A stretch of 61,597 bases of DNA from positions 805-62,401 of the forward strand of contig NZ_SMME01000860.1 in the NCBI RefSeq assembly GCF_009711465.1. Direction: 5' to 3'. Numbering within the stretch: position 1 is the first letter of the stretch; each line of letters opens with the position of its first letter. The notes beneath the pieces were generated by a model. It searched no databases, was not told the origin of the DNA, and saw nothing but the letters and a program-made list of their open reading frames with translations. The translations under genes were made by a program, and so were the position numbers. This document shows positions 35,767 to 43,878 of this stretch, piece after piece. The stretch is from Parendozoicomonas verongulae. GTDB taxonomy: Bacteria; Pseudomonadota; Gammaproteobacteria; Pseudomonadales; Endozoicomonadaceae.

Positions 35767-37299
35767 TTATAAGTAAACAGTTGCCAGAAGACTGAGAGCT
35801 GCCAGACCTGCCAGCATACCCAGCAGCGGCATAACAAACTTCAGCCACTTATCAAAGGTCACGTTCACCATGGCGAGGGAGGCCAATACTAAGCCTGTTG
35901 GCGTGATAAAGGCCATCAGCCCCATACCGTACTGGTAGGCGCTGACAATGTTGTCCCGTGGCAGGCCAACAACATCCGCCAGAGGTGCCATGATAGGCAT
36001 GGACAGTACCGCCAGACCGGAAGACGAAGGCACGAAGAAGGAGATACCGGCAAACAGAACCATCATCACGATAATGAACAGGCCTTTGTCCATACCATCT
36101 ACCAGCCCGGCACTGGAGTACAGAATACTGTCACTGATCATGCCGTGATCCATCAGAATGGTGACACCACGGGCGATAGCAATAATCAGGGCAACACCCA
36201 GCAGATCGTTTGCACCGGCTACGAATTCACGAACGAAGTCTTTTTCACTGGTGCGTGACAGAAGACCAATAACAATGGAAGAAACGAAGAACAGGGTCGT
36301 CATCTCTTCAAACCACCATCCCAGCTGGGATACGCCATACACCATGCACAGGAAGGTTGCAGCAAACACCGCCAGAATCAGTTTGATCTGGGGAGTCATC
36401 TCAGCCACTTCTGAAGACTTGCTGCCCAGAAAGCGTGTTTCGATCTCGGCCTTCTGGCTGTAGATCAGGGATTTGCGAGGGTCAGCCTTTACTTTTTCGG
36501 CGTAACGAATCAGGTAGCCGATGCACAGCAGAGTGCCCAGAACCAGCATGATCAGGCGCGGGGTCAGGCCTTCGGTCCAGTTAATACCTGCAGCATTGGA
36601 CGCAATAATGGTGCTGAATGGATTCACGGTGGAAATCATGGTGCCAACGCAGGAGCCAAGGTAAATGGACGCAAGGCCAACCATGGCATCGTAGCCAGCG
36701 GCAATAAACACCGGTATTAAAATCGGATAAAAGGCAACAGTCTCTTCTGCCAGACCGAAAGTAGTACCACCGATGGCAATTAAGGTTGTCACAATAACAA
36801 TGAGCCATTTCTCACGGCCTTCAAAAGTAGAAGACAGGCTCTGAATACCAGAATTGAATGCGCCGGTATAGTTAACAACACCTATAAAGCCGCCAATTAC
36901 CAGTACGAAGAAAACGACATCAATAGAATCGTACATACCGGAAATGGGAGCTTTGAAAAAATCACCAATACCCTGTGGGTTGGATTCTACATTGGTATAA
37001 GAGCCGGGAATGCCAATGGGCTTATAAATATCGCCATTGGTAAATTTGTTCAGATCGGCTTTGATACCGAACTTGTCCAGAGTGTTCTGGGTGGCAGGGA
37101 AGGTTTCTGTACCGCCATCGGCATAGGTCACGGTGAATCCGTCATCACCGTAGCTGAGTTTATCGTAAGTGCCAGCTGGAACAATCCATGTTAATAGTGC
37201 AACCAGTGCGGCAACAATCAACAGAACTGTATAGGCAGTAGGAAACGATAATTTTTTCTTAGGTGGAGCAGCATCAACCGCAGTCGCTTGTGAGGACAC
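35767..37299 (-). CDS. YfcC family integral membrane transporter
   Basis: 510 residues. A short cytoplasmic N-terminus is followed by about 11-12 TM helices. LSFPTAYTVLLIVAALVA, then WIVPAGTYDKL and an early large loop, are typical of the YfcC/DcuC-like group. Conserved parts include GGTTFGLAEETVAFYPILIPV, SCVGTMISTVNPFSTIIAS and FVPSSSGLAVLSMPIMAPL. These are related to dicarboxylate or arginine/peptide-type carriers, but the substrate is not established. It is convergent with lipA. Confidence 0.88.
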   Translation of the reverse strand: MSSQATAVDAAPPKKKLSFPTAYTVLLIVAALVALLTWIVPAGTYDKLSYGDDGFTVTYADGGTETFPATQNTLDKFGIKADLNKFTNGDIYKPIGIPGSYTNVESNPQGIGDFFKAPISGMYDSIDVVFFVLVIGGFIGVVNYTGAFNSGIQSLSSTFEGREKWLIVIVTTLIAIGGTTFGLAEETVAFYPILIPVFIAAGYDAMVGLASIYLGSCVGTMISTVNPFSTIIASNAAGINWTEGLTPRLIMLVLGTLLCIGYLIRYAEKVKADPRKSLIYSQKAEIETRFLGSKSSEVAEMTPQIKLILAVFAATFLCMVYGVSQLGWWFEEMTTLFFVSSIVIGLLSRTSEKDFVREFVAGANDLLGVALIIAIARGVTILMDHGMISDSILYSSAGLVDGMDKGLFIIVMMVLFAGISFFVPSSSGLAVLSMPIMAPLADVVGLPRDNIVSAYQYGMGLMAFITPTGLVLASLAMVNVTFDKWLKFVMPLLGMLAGLAALSLLATVYL

Positions 37300-37526
37300 T
37301 ATGTTTTCCCTTGTACTTATATATCATCAGGCCCGTTGAGATCTGAGAGGATGAAAGAGAGTGGATTTGTCTAAAACCTTACAATCCTGAGACAAGGCAA
37401 ATATTGATTTCGGTTAATGTCTGTTGTTTTTGTCAGCAAATGGTCAGGAAAGATTCTAATGGGCTATTAGTGAAAGGCAGTGATTTATTATATCTTTGGG
37501 AAAACTAACAAAAATATATTACTCAA

Positions 37527-38633
37527 ATGAGACAAGCCCAGCTCTACTGTCACGCCTCAGACGACAGTCCCCGTCAACTGATCTTGTCTGGTCACTGGAG
37601 CGGAAGGGTTGGAACCGCTGAGAGACATGCGCTGGAGTCTGCTGTTGAGCAAGCAGGCTCCAGTACGATTCAACTTTTAGCTGGCGATGAGTTTACCTGG
37701 GAGGCCAGTTTTCCCGCTTTTATTCACGGGTTGATTCAAGATTGCTTCTCACATAATCAGAAGATCGACTGCTCTGCAATGCCTGACAGTCTGCAAACCC
37801 TGTTTACCCTTGCCGCTGCTGTTCCTCCCAATACAGCACAACCTGCCACAGGCCAAAGTCGTTTCGCTGCAATCCAACAGGTTTGGAATGAAGTCATCGA
37901 TACGTTGGTTTTTATCGGAGAGATGAAGCTGGCAACACTGCGCCTGCTAACCGGCCGCAGCCATATGCGTGCTGTTGATGCAGTGTCTTGCTTGAATCAG
38001 GCGGGCCCTCAGGCCATTGGCATTATCACCCTGATCAGCATTCTTGTGGGTATGATTCTCGCCTACCTCGGCATTATTCAGCTGCGGCAATTTGGTGCCG
38101 AAGTATACGTAGCCAACCTTGTTGCTGTGGGTATGGTGCGGGAAATGGGAGCGCTGATGACTGCGGTGATTATGGCAGGGCGCACCGGTGCATCCTGGGC
38201 AGCGGAGCTAGGTGCCATGAAAGTGAATGAAGAGGTGGATGCGCTCACCACCATGGGCATTCGCCCTATGGATTTTCTGGTGATGCCACGGCTACTGGCC
38301 ATGACCATTACTATGCCACTGTTGTGCATTTACAGCTTCCTGCTGGGTATGCTGGGGGGTGGCGTTATTGCCATGACAATGGATATGACACCTCGCATGT
38401 ATCTGTTTCAACTGCTGTCGTCGTTTACTCCTGTGGATGTAGTGGTGGGCTGTTTTAAAGGGCTGGTATTTGGCTGGTTGATTGTTCTGGCAGGTTGTCA
38501 GGCTGGGATGAACTGTGGCAGCTCTTCCGCTGCGGTAGGTCGGGCCACAACGCGAGCCGTTGTTCTGGCCATTGTATTTTTCGTAGTTGCAGATGCAGGG
38601 TTGAATATCATGTTCTATCACTTGGATATTTAA
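37527..38633 (+). CDS. MlaE-family ABC permease with N-terminal STAS-like domain
   Basis: 368 residues. Residues 1-100 (LILSGHWSGRVGTAERHALES) resemble a STAS domain; 130-368 is the MlaE permease with about five TM helices and conserved LISILVGMILAYLG, VREMGALMTAVIMAGRTGASWAAELG and MKVNEEVDALTTMGI. This fused form is known in PqiAB/Mla-like MCE operons. It is the first gene of a four-gene operon for phospholipid or lipid movement across the periplasm. Confidence 0.92.
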   Translation: MRQAQLYCHASDDSPRQLILSGHWSGRVGTAERHALESAVEQAGSSTIQLLAGDEFTWEASFPAFIHGLIQDCFSHNQKIDCSAMPDSLQTLFTLAAAVPPNTAQPATGQSRFAAIQQVWNEVIDTLVFIGEMKLATLRLLTGRSHMRAVDAVSCLNQAGPQAIGIITLISILVGMILAYLGIIQLRQFGAEVYVANLVAVGMVREMGALMTAVIMAGRTGASWAAELGAMKVNEEVDALTTMGIRPMDFLVMPRLLAMTITMPLLCIYSFLLGMLGGGVIAMTMDMTPRMYLFQLLSSFTPVDVVVGCFKGLVFGWLIVLAGCQAGMNCGSSSAAVGRATTRAVVLAIVFFVVADAGLNIMFYHLDI

Positions 38634-38635
38634 TA

Positions 38636-39388
38636 ATGGGTGAGAAGCCGGTTATAGAAGCCCGGGCCTTAACCATGCGTTATGGCCCTCAGCTGATTCA
38701 AAAAAACCTCGATTTTAAAATTAATCGGGGAGATATCTTTGTGGTGATGGGTGGCAGCGGCTGTGGAAAAAGTACACTGCTGAAACATTTGACTGGTTTG
38801 TATGAGCCAGCCTCCGGTGAAATCTTTTATAACGGCTCAAGCTACACCGAAGCTGATGCCGATGAGCGCCAGAAGCTTCGCTCTCAATGGGGCGTCACCT
38901 TTCAAAGTGGTGCACTGTTCAGCGATATGACGCTGGCAGAGAACGTAGCTTTGCCGGTGCGTCATGCCGGTGTTTCCAGGAAAGAAACTGTGGAGTTAGT
39001 GTCCTACAAGCTTGCGCTGGTAGGGCTGGCAGGTTATGAGGATTATTACCCTTCTCAAATCAGTGGTGGTATGTGTAAGCGAGTGGGGCTGGCACGGGCG
39101 ATTGCTCTTGATCCTGACATTCTGTTTTTTGATGAACCGTCGGCGGGGCTGGATCCACTCAGTGCCCGGCGTCTGGATGATTTGATTTTGAATCTAAGGG
39201 ATTCTACAGGTACAACTGTGGTGATTGTGACCCATGAACTGGCCAGTATTTTCGCTATCGCTAACAATGGTATTTATCTGGATGCCATAACAAAAACCTG
39301 GCTGGATCAGGGTGATCCAAAATGGTTAAGGGATTACAGCCAGCAGGACATTGTTCGCTCATTTTTAGCACGGGGGGAAGGGACATGA
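38636..39388 (+). CDS. MlaF-like ABC transporter ATPase
   Basis: 250 residues from ATG 38636, two bases after the permease stop. Walker A is GGSGCGKST, the signature region ISGGMCKRVGLARAI, and Walker B ILFFDEPSAGLDP. The ISGGM form is typical of the MlaF subclass. It energises the MlaE-type permease encoded just before. The ATGA at its end is shared with the MCE gene. Confidence 0.94.
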   Translation: MGEKPVIEARALTMRYGPQLIQKNLDFKINRGDIFVVMGGSGCGKSTLLKHLTGLYEPASGEIFYNGSSYTEADADERQKLRSQWGVTFQSGALFSDMTLAENVALPVRHAGVSRKETVELVSYKLALVGLAGYEDYYPSQISGGMCKRVGLARAIALDPDILFFDEPSAGLDPLSARRLDDLILNLRDSTGTTVVIVTHELASIFAIANNGIYLDAITKTWLDQGDPKWLRDYSQQDIVRSFLARGEGT

Positions 39389-40344
39389 ATGCACGGACGA
39401 GAGCGGCGGGCGTCGGCTTCTTTGTGGTCGTGATGCTGGTGCTTGGTATCGGCCTGGTGATGATTGTGAACACTGGCAGCCTGCTTGGCGAAGAACGGAT
39501 GCGTTATGAGCTGGTTTACGATGCGTCGGTGAAAGGTCTGGAAGAAGGCGCGCCAGTTACCTTGAAAGGTGTGCAGATAGGCGAGGTGGTCAGTGTAAAG
39601 GCTCGTTTCTATCGCGGTTCCAACACACCATTAAATGCCGTTGTGATTGATGTCTACCCCGGCCGTGTGGAACTTGATGAAGGTACACAGGAAGGGCTGG
39701 TGAGTTTGCTGGTGAGTAAAGGTCTGGGAGCTAAGCTGAAACTCCAGAGTCTGTTAACTGGGCTTCTGTATATCGAAGTGGACTTTTATAACTCTGAACC
39801 ACGCACCATTCTCGTAGATACAGACTACCCCCAAATTCCAACCGTACCCAGTGATATGGAAAAGCTGAATGATTTCAGTGAAGTCGATCTTGTGTCCATA
39901 GCCAAGGATATGCAGCAGACCATTGCCAATATTCGTGCGTTTACCGATTCCGACGAGTTTAAAGAGTTGCCAGCCGGCATCAACAATACAGTGCAAAACC
40001 TCGAGACTCTCACCAGTACAGAAGACTTCCAGAAGCTGGCTGTGAATATGAATGACACGCTCGTAGCTGTTCAGCTGGCTTCCGAAAAAATGGGTACTAA
40101 TGCCGACTCCGCAGGCAAACGTATGGATGAAGCTATGGCCAGTATGCAAGAGGCCATGGCCACCATGAAAGGGGCAGCCGAGACAATGGATGATTATCTG
40201 CAGCCGGACTCACCCATGATTTATCGGATGAGTGAAAGCCTCAATAGTCTGGATAAAGCTGCACGCTCTGTTGAGCAGTTGGCAACTATGTTGGAACAAC
40301 AGCCGAATTCGATTATCACAGGGCGTGTGAAGGGGAACCCATGA
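39385..40344 (+). CDS. MCE (MlaD-like) lipid-binding protein
   Basis: 319 residues from ATG 39385. One N-terminal TM helix (about 8-28) is followed by an MCE domain (about 38-125: YDASVKGLEEGAPVTLKGVQIGEV, then LVSKGLGAKLKLQSLLTGLLYIEVDF). A long C-terminal helical region is rich in MDEAMASMQEAMATMKGAAETMDD, probably forming a coiled coil or tube. It is anchored in the inner membrane and carries lipid across the periplasm. 4-bp overlaps on both sides show tight coupling. Confidence 0.93.
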   Translation: MNARTRAAGVGFFVVVMLVLGIGLVMIVNTGSLLGEERMRYELVYDASVKGLEEGAPVTLKGVQIGEVVSVKARFYRGSNTPLNAVVIDVYPGRVELDEGTQEGLVSLLVSKGLGAKLKLQSLLTGLLYIEVDFYNSEPRTILVDTDYPQIPTVPSDMEKLNDFSEVDLVSIAKDMQQTIANIRAFTDSDEFKELPAGINNTVQNLETLTSTEDFQKLAVNMNDTLVAVQLASEKMGTNADSAGKRMDEAMASMQEAMATMKGAAETMDDYLQPDSPMIYRMSESLNSLDKAARSVEQLATMLEQQPNSIITGRVKGNP

Positions 40345-40943
40345 AACAGATTTTTCTTATTGGAGCTCTAGTCACAGCTTTGGTCGGTTGTGCCAGCACA
40401 CAGATATTTGATTACTACCGCTTACAGGCCACGGCTTCTGTTACAGATCATAAGGTTGATATGCGTGTGGGTGTGGCGCCTGTTGCGTTAACGGGATGGT
40501 TTGATTCTGGCGTTTTAAGCTGGAGTGACGGTTACCGTGTGCATCGTTCTGAAAACAACCGCTGGGGAGCGGATATTCAACAGCAGATTGAGCATGTGCT
40601 GAGTGTGAACCTTGGTCGACAGCTGGCCGGCTCACAAGTCACGGTGGGGCCATGGTTGGGCGGGAACCGGCCAGACAGGGTTGTTTTTGTTGAGATAGAA
40701 GATGTGGCGTTTGTGGATGGTTCTGTAGAGATGCGCCTTTTCTGGCGCATTGAAAACCGCTTACGGGAAACATTTTTTCGCAGAGGAGAAAGTACAGTGG
40801 CTGCTGAGGTAGCGGCTGGGCGTCCGAAAGAGGAGCAGCTTGTGCAGGGCATAAGTGCGGTATTGGCTCGGCTCAGTGAACAGGTTGTTGTTCAGTTACT
40901 TCAGCTTGAGACAAAAAAACAGGAGCCATTTCTGGCTCCGTAA
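40341..40943 (+). CDS. PqiC/ABC-type transport auxiliary lipoprotein
   Basis: 200 residues. The lipobox LVTALVGCAS gives an outer-membrane lipoprotein. The YYRLQA and later GVAPVALTGWFDSGVLSW, HRSENNRWGADIQQQI pattern matches the PqiC-type (DUF330/ABC_trans_aux) family that partners MCE proteins. The last codons contain the terminator for the convergent transporter gene. Confidence 0.9.
   Translation: MKQIFLIGALVTALVGCASTQIFDYYRLQATASVTDHKVDMRVGVAPVALTGWFDSGVLSWSDGYRVHRSENNRWGADIQQQIEHVLSVNLGRQLAGSQVTVGPWLGGNRPDRVVFVEIEDVAFVDGSVEMRLFWRIENRLRETFFRRGESTVAAEVAAGRPKEEQLVQGISAVLARLSEQVVVQLLQLETKKQEPFLAP
40913..40939 (-). terminator. Terminator of the NSS transporter gene embedded in the pqiC-like coding end
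   Basis: A perfect 7-bp stem GGAGCCA (40922-40928) / TGGCTCC (40933-40939) with a 4-nt loop. On the minus strand it is followed by T7 (complement of 40913-40919), so it terminates the transporter gene while lying inside the coding end of the opposite lipoprotein gene. Confidence 0.75.
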
Positions 40944-41023
40944 CATAGGGAGAGTTTGCAAATAATACGATCTCCCGGTGATTCGCAAAATTAGACCAAG
41001 GTGGCTAAGACTTTTGTTAAACC

Positions 41024-42397
41024 CTACCCTATATGTTCCAAAACAAATACCGAAGCAATCATAACCGGGCATACGAGCCTGATATACCAGGGCCATACCT
41101 TCCAGAACAAACTGTGCTCAACCCCGGGCCAGCCCTTTTGGATTTCCTGAAGCTTCCTGTCTCTTCCCATCAGCCAACCGGCAAACAGGCAGAATAGAAG
41201 GCTGTCGATAGGCTGGGCATAGCCTGTTGTCAGATTCACCACCATTGAGAACAGTGGGTCGAAAGATGAAATCACCACAGCTACAACCACCAGGACACCA
41301 GAGCAGATAACAAAACTGGCTTTACGGCGGGAAAGCCCGCCCCGCTCCGTGAGGCAGGCAACAGGAACCTCGAGCATGGAGATAGACGATGTCAGTGCAG
41401 CGGTAGACATTAGCGAGAAAAAAGCCAGCGCAACAGGAATACCCATAACACCAAGGTTGTTAAATAAAGCAGGAAGCACCTCAAAAACCAGTGTGTCACT
41501 GTTAGCTAAATGCCCATCGGGGAGGTAAATGGTGACACCCAGGTTCAGCGCCACAAACAGAGCCGGAATAATCAATAATCCCGCAAGGAAGGCTATGCCC
41601 GTATCAAGCAGGCAAACCTGTAACGCCACACCGGGCAGGTTGGCATCCCGTTTGAGATAAGAGCCGTACACCATCATGGCCCCCACTCCGAGAGATATAG
41701 AGAAGAAAGACTGCCCCAGTGCACTCAGAATCAGTGAGCCATTGATACGGTTGAAGTCCGGTATCAGATAATGCTGTAGCCCTTCCTCTGCGCCCTCCTG
41801 CGTCATCACTGCGACTATCAAAACAATCAGCAATAACACCAGCAAAGGCATAAGGCGGGCCGACCATCGTTCTATACCCTTTTGCACACCGCCATTAACA
41901 ATCGCCAGCGTCAGGCCAATAAAGGCCACTGCCAGTACAAAGTTACGAGTGGGAGCGAAGGTTTTCAGCCAGGATGCGGTATCGGGCATGGCGGATTCAA
42001 AAAGCGGTGCCAGCGTGTATCCAGCCAGCCAGCCGCCTACGATGCTGTAAAAACTGAAAATCAGGCAGATCATCAACACTGCGATAATAGCGGTGACTTT
42101 TGTCACTGGCCGCCAGAGCCGATCTTCAGGGAGATTCTCAAGTGCGCTAACAGGATTACTCTGCCCATAACGGCCAATCATCAGCTCCGCGACAAGGGCG
42201 GGATAAGCCAGCACCAGAGACAGAACAAGGTAAACAAGAACAAAAGCTGCTCCGCCATTTTCTGCCACCTGCGCCGGAAAACTCCAGATGTTTCCCAACC
42301 CTACAGCTGAGCCAGCTGCTGCCAGAACAAAGCCGATACGTGTGCTGAATCCAAAGCGGGGGATAGAAGTGCTCTGCTCTGGTAAATCCGATGGCAT
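41024..42397 (-). CDS. Sodium-dependent transporter (NSS/SNF family)
   Basis: 457 residues with about 11-12 TM helices. The N-terminus RIGFVLAAAGSAVGLGNIWSFPAQVAENG is the LeuT/NSS TM1 with its unwound substrate/Na site. Other NSS features include GGVQKGIERWS, SFFSISLGVGAMMVYGSYL and SLMSTAALTSSISMLEVPV. It likely imports an amino acid or small amine with Na+; the substrate is not predictable. It is convergent with the MCE operon. Confidence 0.93.
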   Translation of the reverse strand: MPSDLPEQSTSIPRFGFSTRIGFVLAAAGSAVGLGNIWSFPAQVAENGGAAFVLVYLVLSLVLAYPALVAELMIGRYGQSNPVSALENLPEDRLWRPVTKVTAIIAVLMICLIFSFYSIVGGWLAGYTLAPLFESAMPDTASWLKTFAPTRNFVLAVAFIGLTLAIVNGGVQKGIERWSARLMPLLVLLLIVLIVAVMTQEGAEEGLQHYLIPDFNRINGSLILSALGQSFFSISLGVGAMMVYGSYLKRDANLPGVALQVCLLDTGIAFLAGLLIIPALFVALNLGVTIYLPDGHLANSDTLVFEVLPALFNNLGVMGIPVALAFFSLMSTAALTSSISMLEVPVACLTERGGLSRRKASFVICSGVLVVVAVVISSFDPLFSMVVNLTTGYAQPIDSLLFCLFAGWLMGRDRKLQEIQKGWPGVEHSLFWKVWPWYIRLVCPVMIASVFVLEHIG

Positions 42398-42495
42398 GAA
42401 TGTTCCCTGAATGAATCAATAAATTTATTGGAATATTGGGGACAGTCTAGACGCAGCAAGGGTTCCCCGCTGTTCACGGGGGGTTATGAAGAGCG

Positions 42496-43146
42496 TTATA
42501 GCTGAAAGAACGGCTGCAAAATGCGCGGTACCAAACCGGTAAACTTCAAAGGCGCATCAGTGGCAATGAGGCAGATGCAGTCTTCATGGGTATCGGTGGC
42601 AGGCTGGTGATAAATCTCCGGATCAAGATCGGCCACATCACCAGCCTGAAAGCGTCCTACCTCATCGCCGTAGGAGCCTCTGAGCACCATCGTCAGTTCC
42701 GACCCGCTATGCCCGTGGATGGGCATGCTGGTTCCCGGTGCAATTTTCAGTAACCGTAACCGGCCTTTGGTGGTGGGAATAATAAATTGCCTGATACCCG
42801 GTGCCATGGTTTTCCAGTGCAGGCTATCCAGCTTGTCACCGAGATATGGGCGCAATGGGAGGGGAATATCGCCTTCATCATGAACCGGCGATGCGGGTTG
42901 TTCAGGCTCGCTTTGTTCAACAGCATCCAACATTGAGATAATATCGTTTCGTGCATGGGCGGAGAGTTCCGTTTGCTGTTGCTGCTCCATAAGAAAGTGC
43001 CCGAGCTGCTCGGCTTCGGCCACAGCCTGCTGACACTGCTCGCACACGGCCACATGACAGGCGACAACAGTAGCCAGAGCGTCTGGCAGGCTGCCTGCGG
43101 CGTAACTCATCAAAGAACTGGCATCGGGGTGGTGATGGGGTTTCAT
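42496..43146 (-). CDS. chrR: ChrR-type cupin anti-sigma factor
   Basis: 216 residues. The N-terminal zinc-binding anti-sigma domain has H31-x3-C35-x2-C38 (ACHVAVCEQC) and a leading HHH. The C-terminal half is a cupin (about 120-200) with GTSMPIHGHSGSELTMVLRGSYGDEVG and DLDPEIYHQP carrying metal ligands. ChrR proteins hold the ECF sigma factor inactive until singlet oxygen or other oxidants act. The start overlaps the sigma stop by 4 bp. Confidence 0.93.
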   Translation of the reverse strand: MKPHHHPDASSLMSYAAGSLPDALATVVACHVAVCEQCQQAVAEAEQLGHFLMEQQQQTELSAHARNDIISMLDAVEQSEPEQPASPVHDEGDIPLPLRPYLGDKLDSLHWKTMAPGIRQFIIPTTKGRLRLLKIAPGTSMPIHGHSGSELTMVLRGSYGDEVGRFQAGDVADLDPEIYHQPATDTHEDCICLIATDAPLKFTGLVPRILQPFFQL

Positions 43147-43727
43147 AGCTTTTCTCCCGGCTGTGCTTTGGTAAATGCCCGAAGCTTTTCAAAAGCCAGC
43201 CGCAGCCCTGATTTCACACTTCCCAGGGGCATATTATTTTCGTCGGCAATCTCCCGGTGGGTTTTTCCTTCGTAATACACCTTGTAAACCAGTTGGGCCT
43301 GAGATTGAGGGAGCCTCGCTATGGCCTGCTTGAGCTTATCGCTGTCGGCAGCGACCAGACTGGGGGTATAAGTGGGTTCCGGGTAGTTATCAATAGGGGA
43401 CATTAAATGGGATTTGTCTTTCCGCATTCTGTCTATCCAGAGGTTTCTGGTAATGCGGAACACCCAGGTTGAAGCGGCTGCCTTATCAGGGTTGAAGTTT
43501 CCGCAGTGTTTCCATACTGCCAGCATGGCCTCCTGAACCAGTTCCTCAGCCTGCTCACTGTGGGCACCGCGGCCCATGAGATGACTTTTCAGCCGTGGGG
43601 CAAAATAGTCGTAAACCGACAGAAACAGCTGTTTATCCCGGTATTTACCAAGATCAACAAGTGTCCTGTTCAGGTTGCCGGAGTCCGCAGGTTCTGAACC
43701 CTCTACACCTTTACCTTCTGGTTTCAT
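43143..43727 (-). CDS. rpoE: ECF sigma factor (RpoE/ChrR-partner type)
   Basis: 194 residues from ATG 43727. Region 2 includes LYDYFAPRLKSHLMGRG-like YDYFAPRLKSHLMGRGA, QAEELVQEAMLAVWKH, AASTWVFRITRNLWID; region 4 includes LPQSQAQLVYKVYYEGKTHREIA and PLGSVKSGLRLAFEKLR. It belongs to the ECF11-like group that pairs with ChrR. In-frame ATGs further upstream run into the promoter region and are rejected. It should autoactivate its own promoter and the divergent lipid operon. Confidence 0.92.
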   Translation of the reverse strand: MKPEGKGVEGSEPADSGNLNRTLVDLGKYRDKQLFLSVYDYFAPRLKSHLMGRGAHSEQAEELVQEAMLAVWKHCGNFNPDKAAASTWVFRITRNLWIDRMRKDKSHLMSPIDNYPEPTYTPSLVAADSDKLKQAIARLPQSQAQLVYKVYYEGKTHREIADENNMPLGSVKSGLRLAFEKLRAFTKAQPGEKL

Positions 43728-43786
43728 AGTCTTGTTATAGATGGCCAAGTGCATCATGAAATAGACAGCTGAAATACATTTATCGT

Positions 43787-43816
43787 CTTTTACGCAGAAT
43801 AACAATGCCCGGATCA
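43787..43816 (-). promoter_or_regulatory. ECF-type promoter for rpoE-chrR
   Basis: On the minus strand, TGATCC (43816-43811), an 18-nt spacer and TAAAAG (43792-43787) closely match the TGATCC-N18-TAA-type promoter known for Rhodobacter RpoE. It is about 60 nt upstream of the sigma gene. Confidence 0.65.
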
Positions 43817-43846
43817 TGAACCAGATGGGAATGTGCTCCGTATAAC
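43817..43846 (+). promoter_or_regulatory. ECF-type promoter for the lipid-modification operon
   Basis: TGAACC (43817-43822), an 18-nt spacer and TATAAC (43841-43846), 33 bp before the flavin oxidoreductase start. Its -35 element directly abuts that of the opposite promoter, making the near-palindrome GGATCATGAACC. Confidence 0.6.
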
Positions 43847-43878
43847 AGGAAAGCTTCTCCTTTACGGACATCACAATA

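Noticed and set aside
37404..37417. FNR-like TTGATTTCGGTTAA upstream of the YfcC-type gene
   Set aside because: The second half-site has two mismatches and no promoter is clearly placed relative to it.
42466..42481. GC-rich hairpin after chrR
   Set aside because: Short CCCCG/CGGGG stem with no T-run; not convincing as a terminator.
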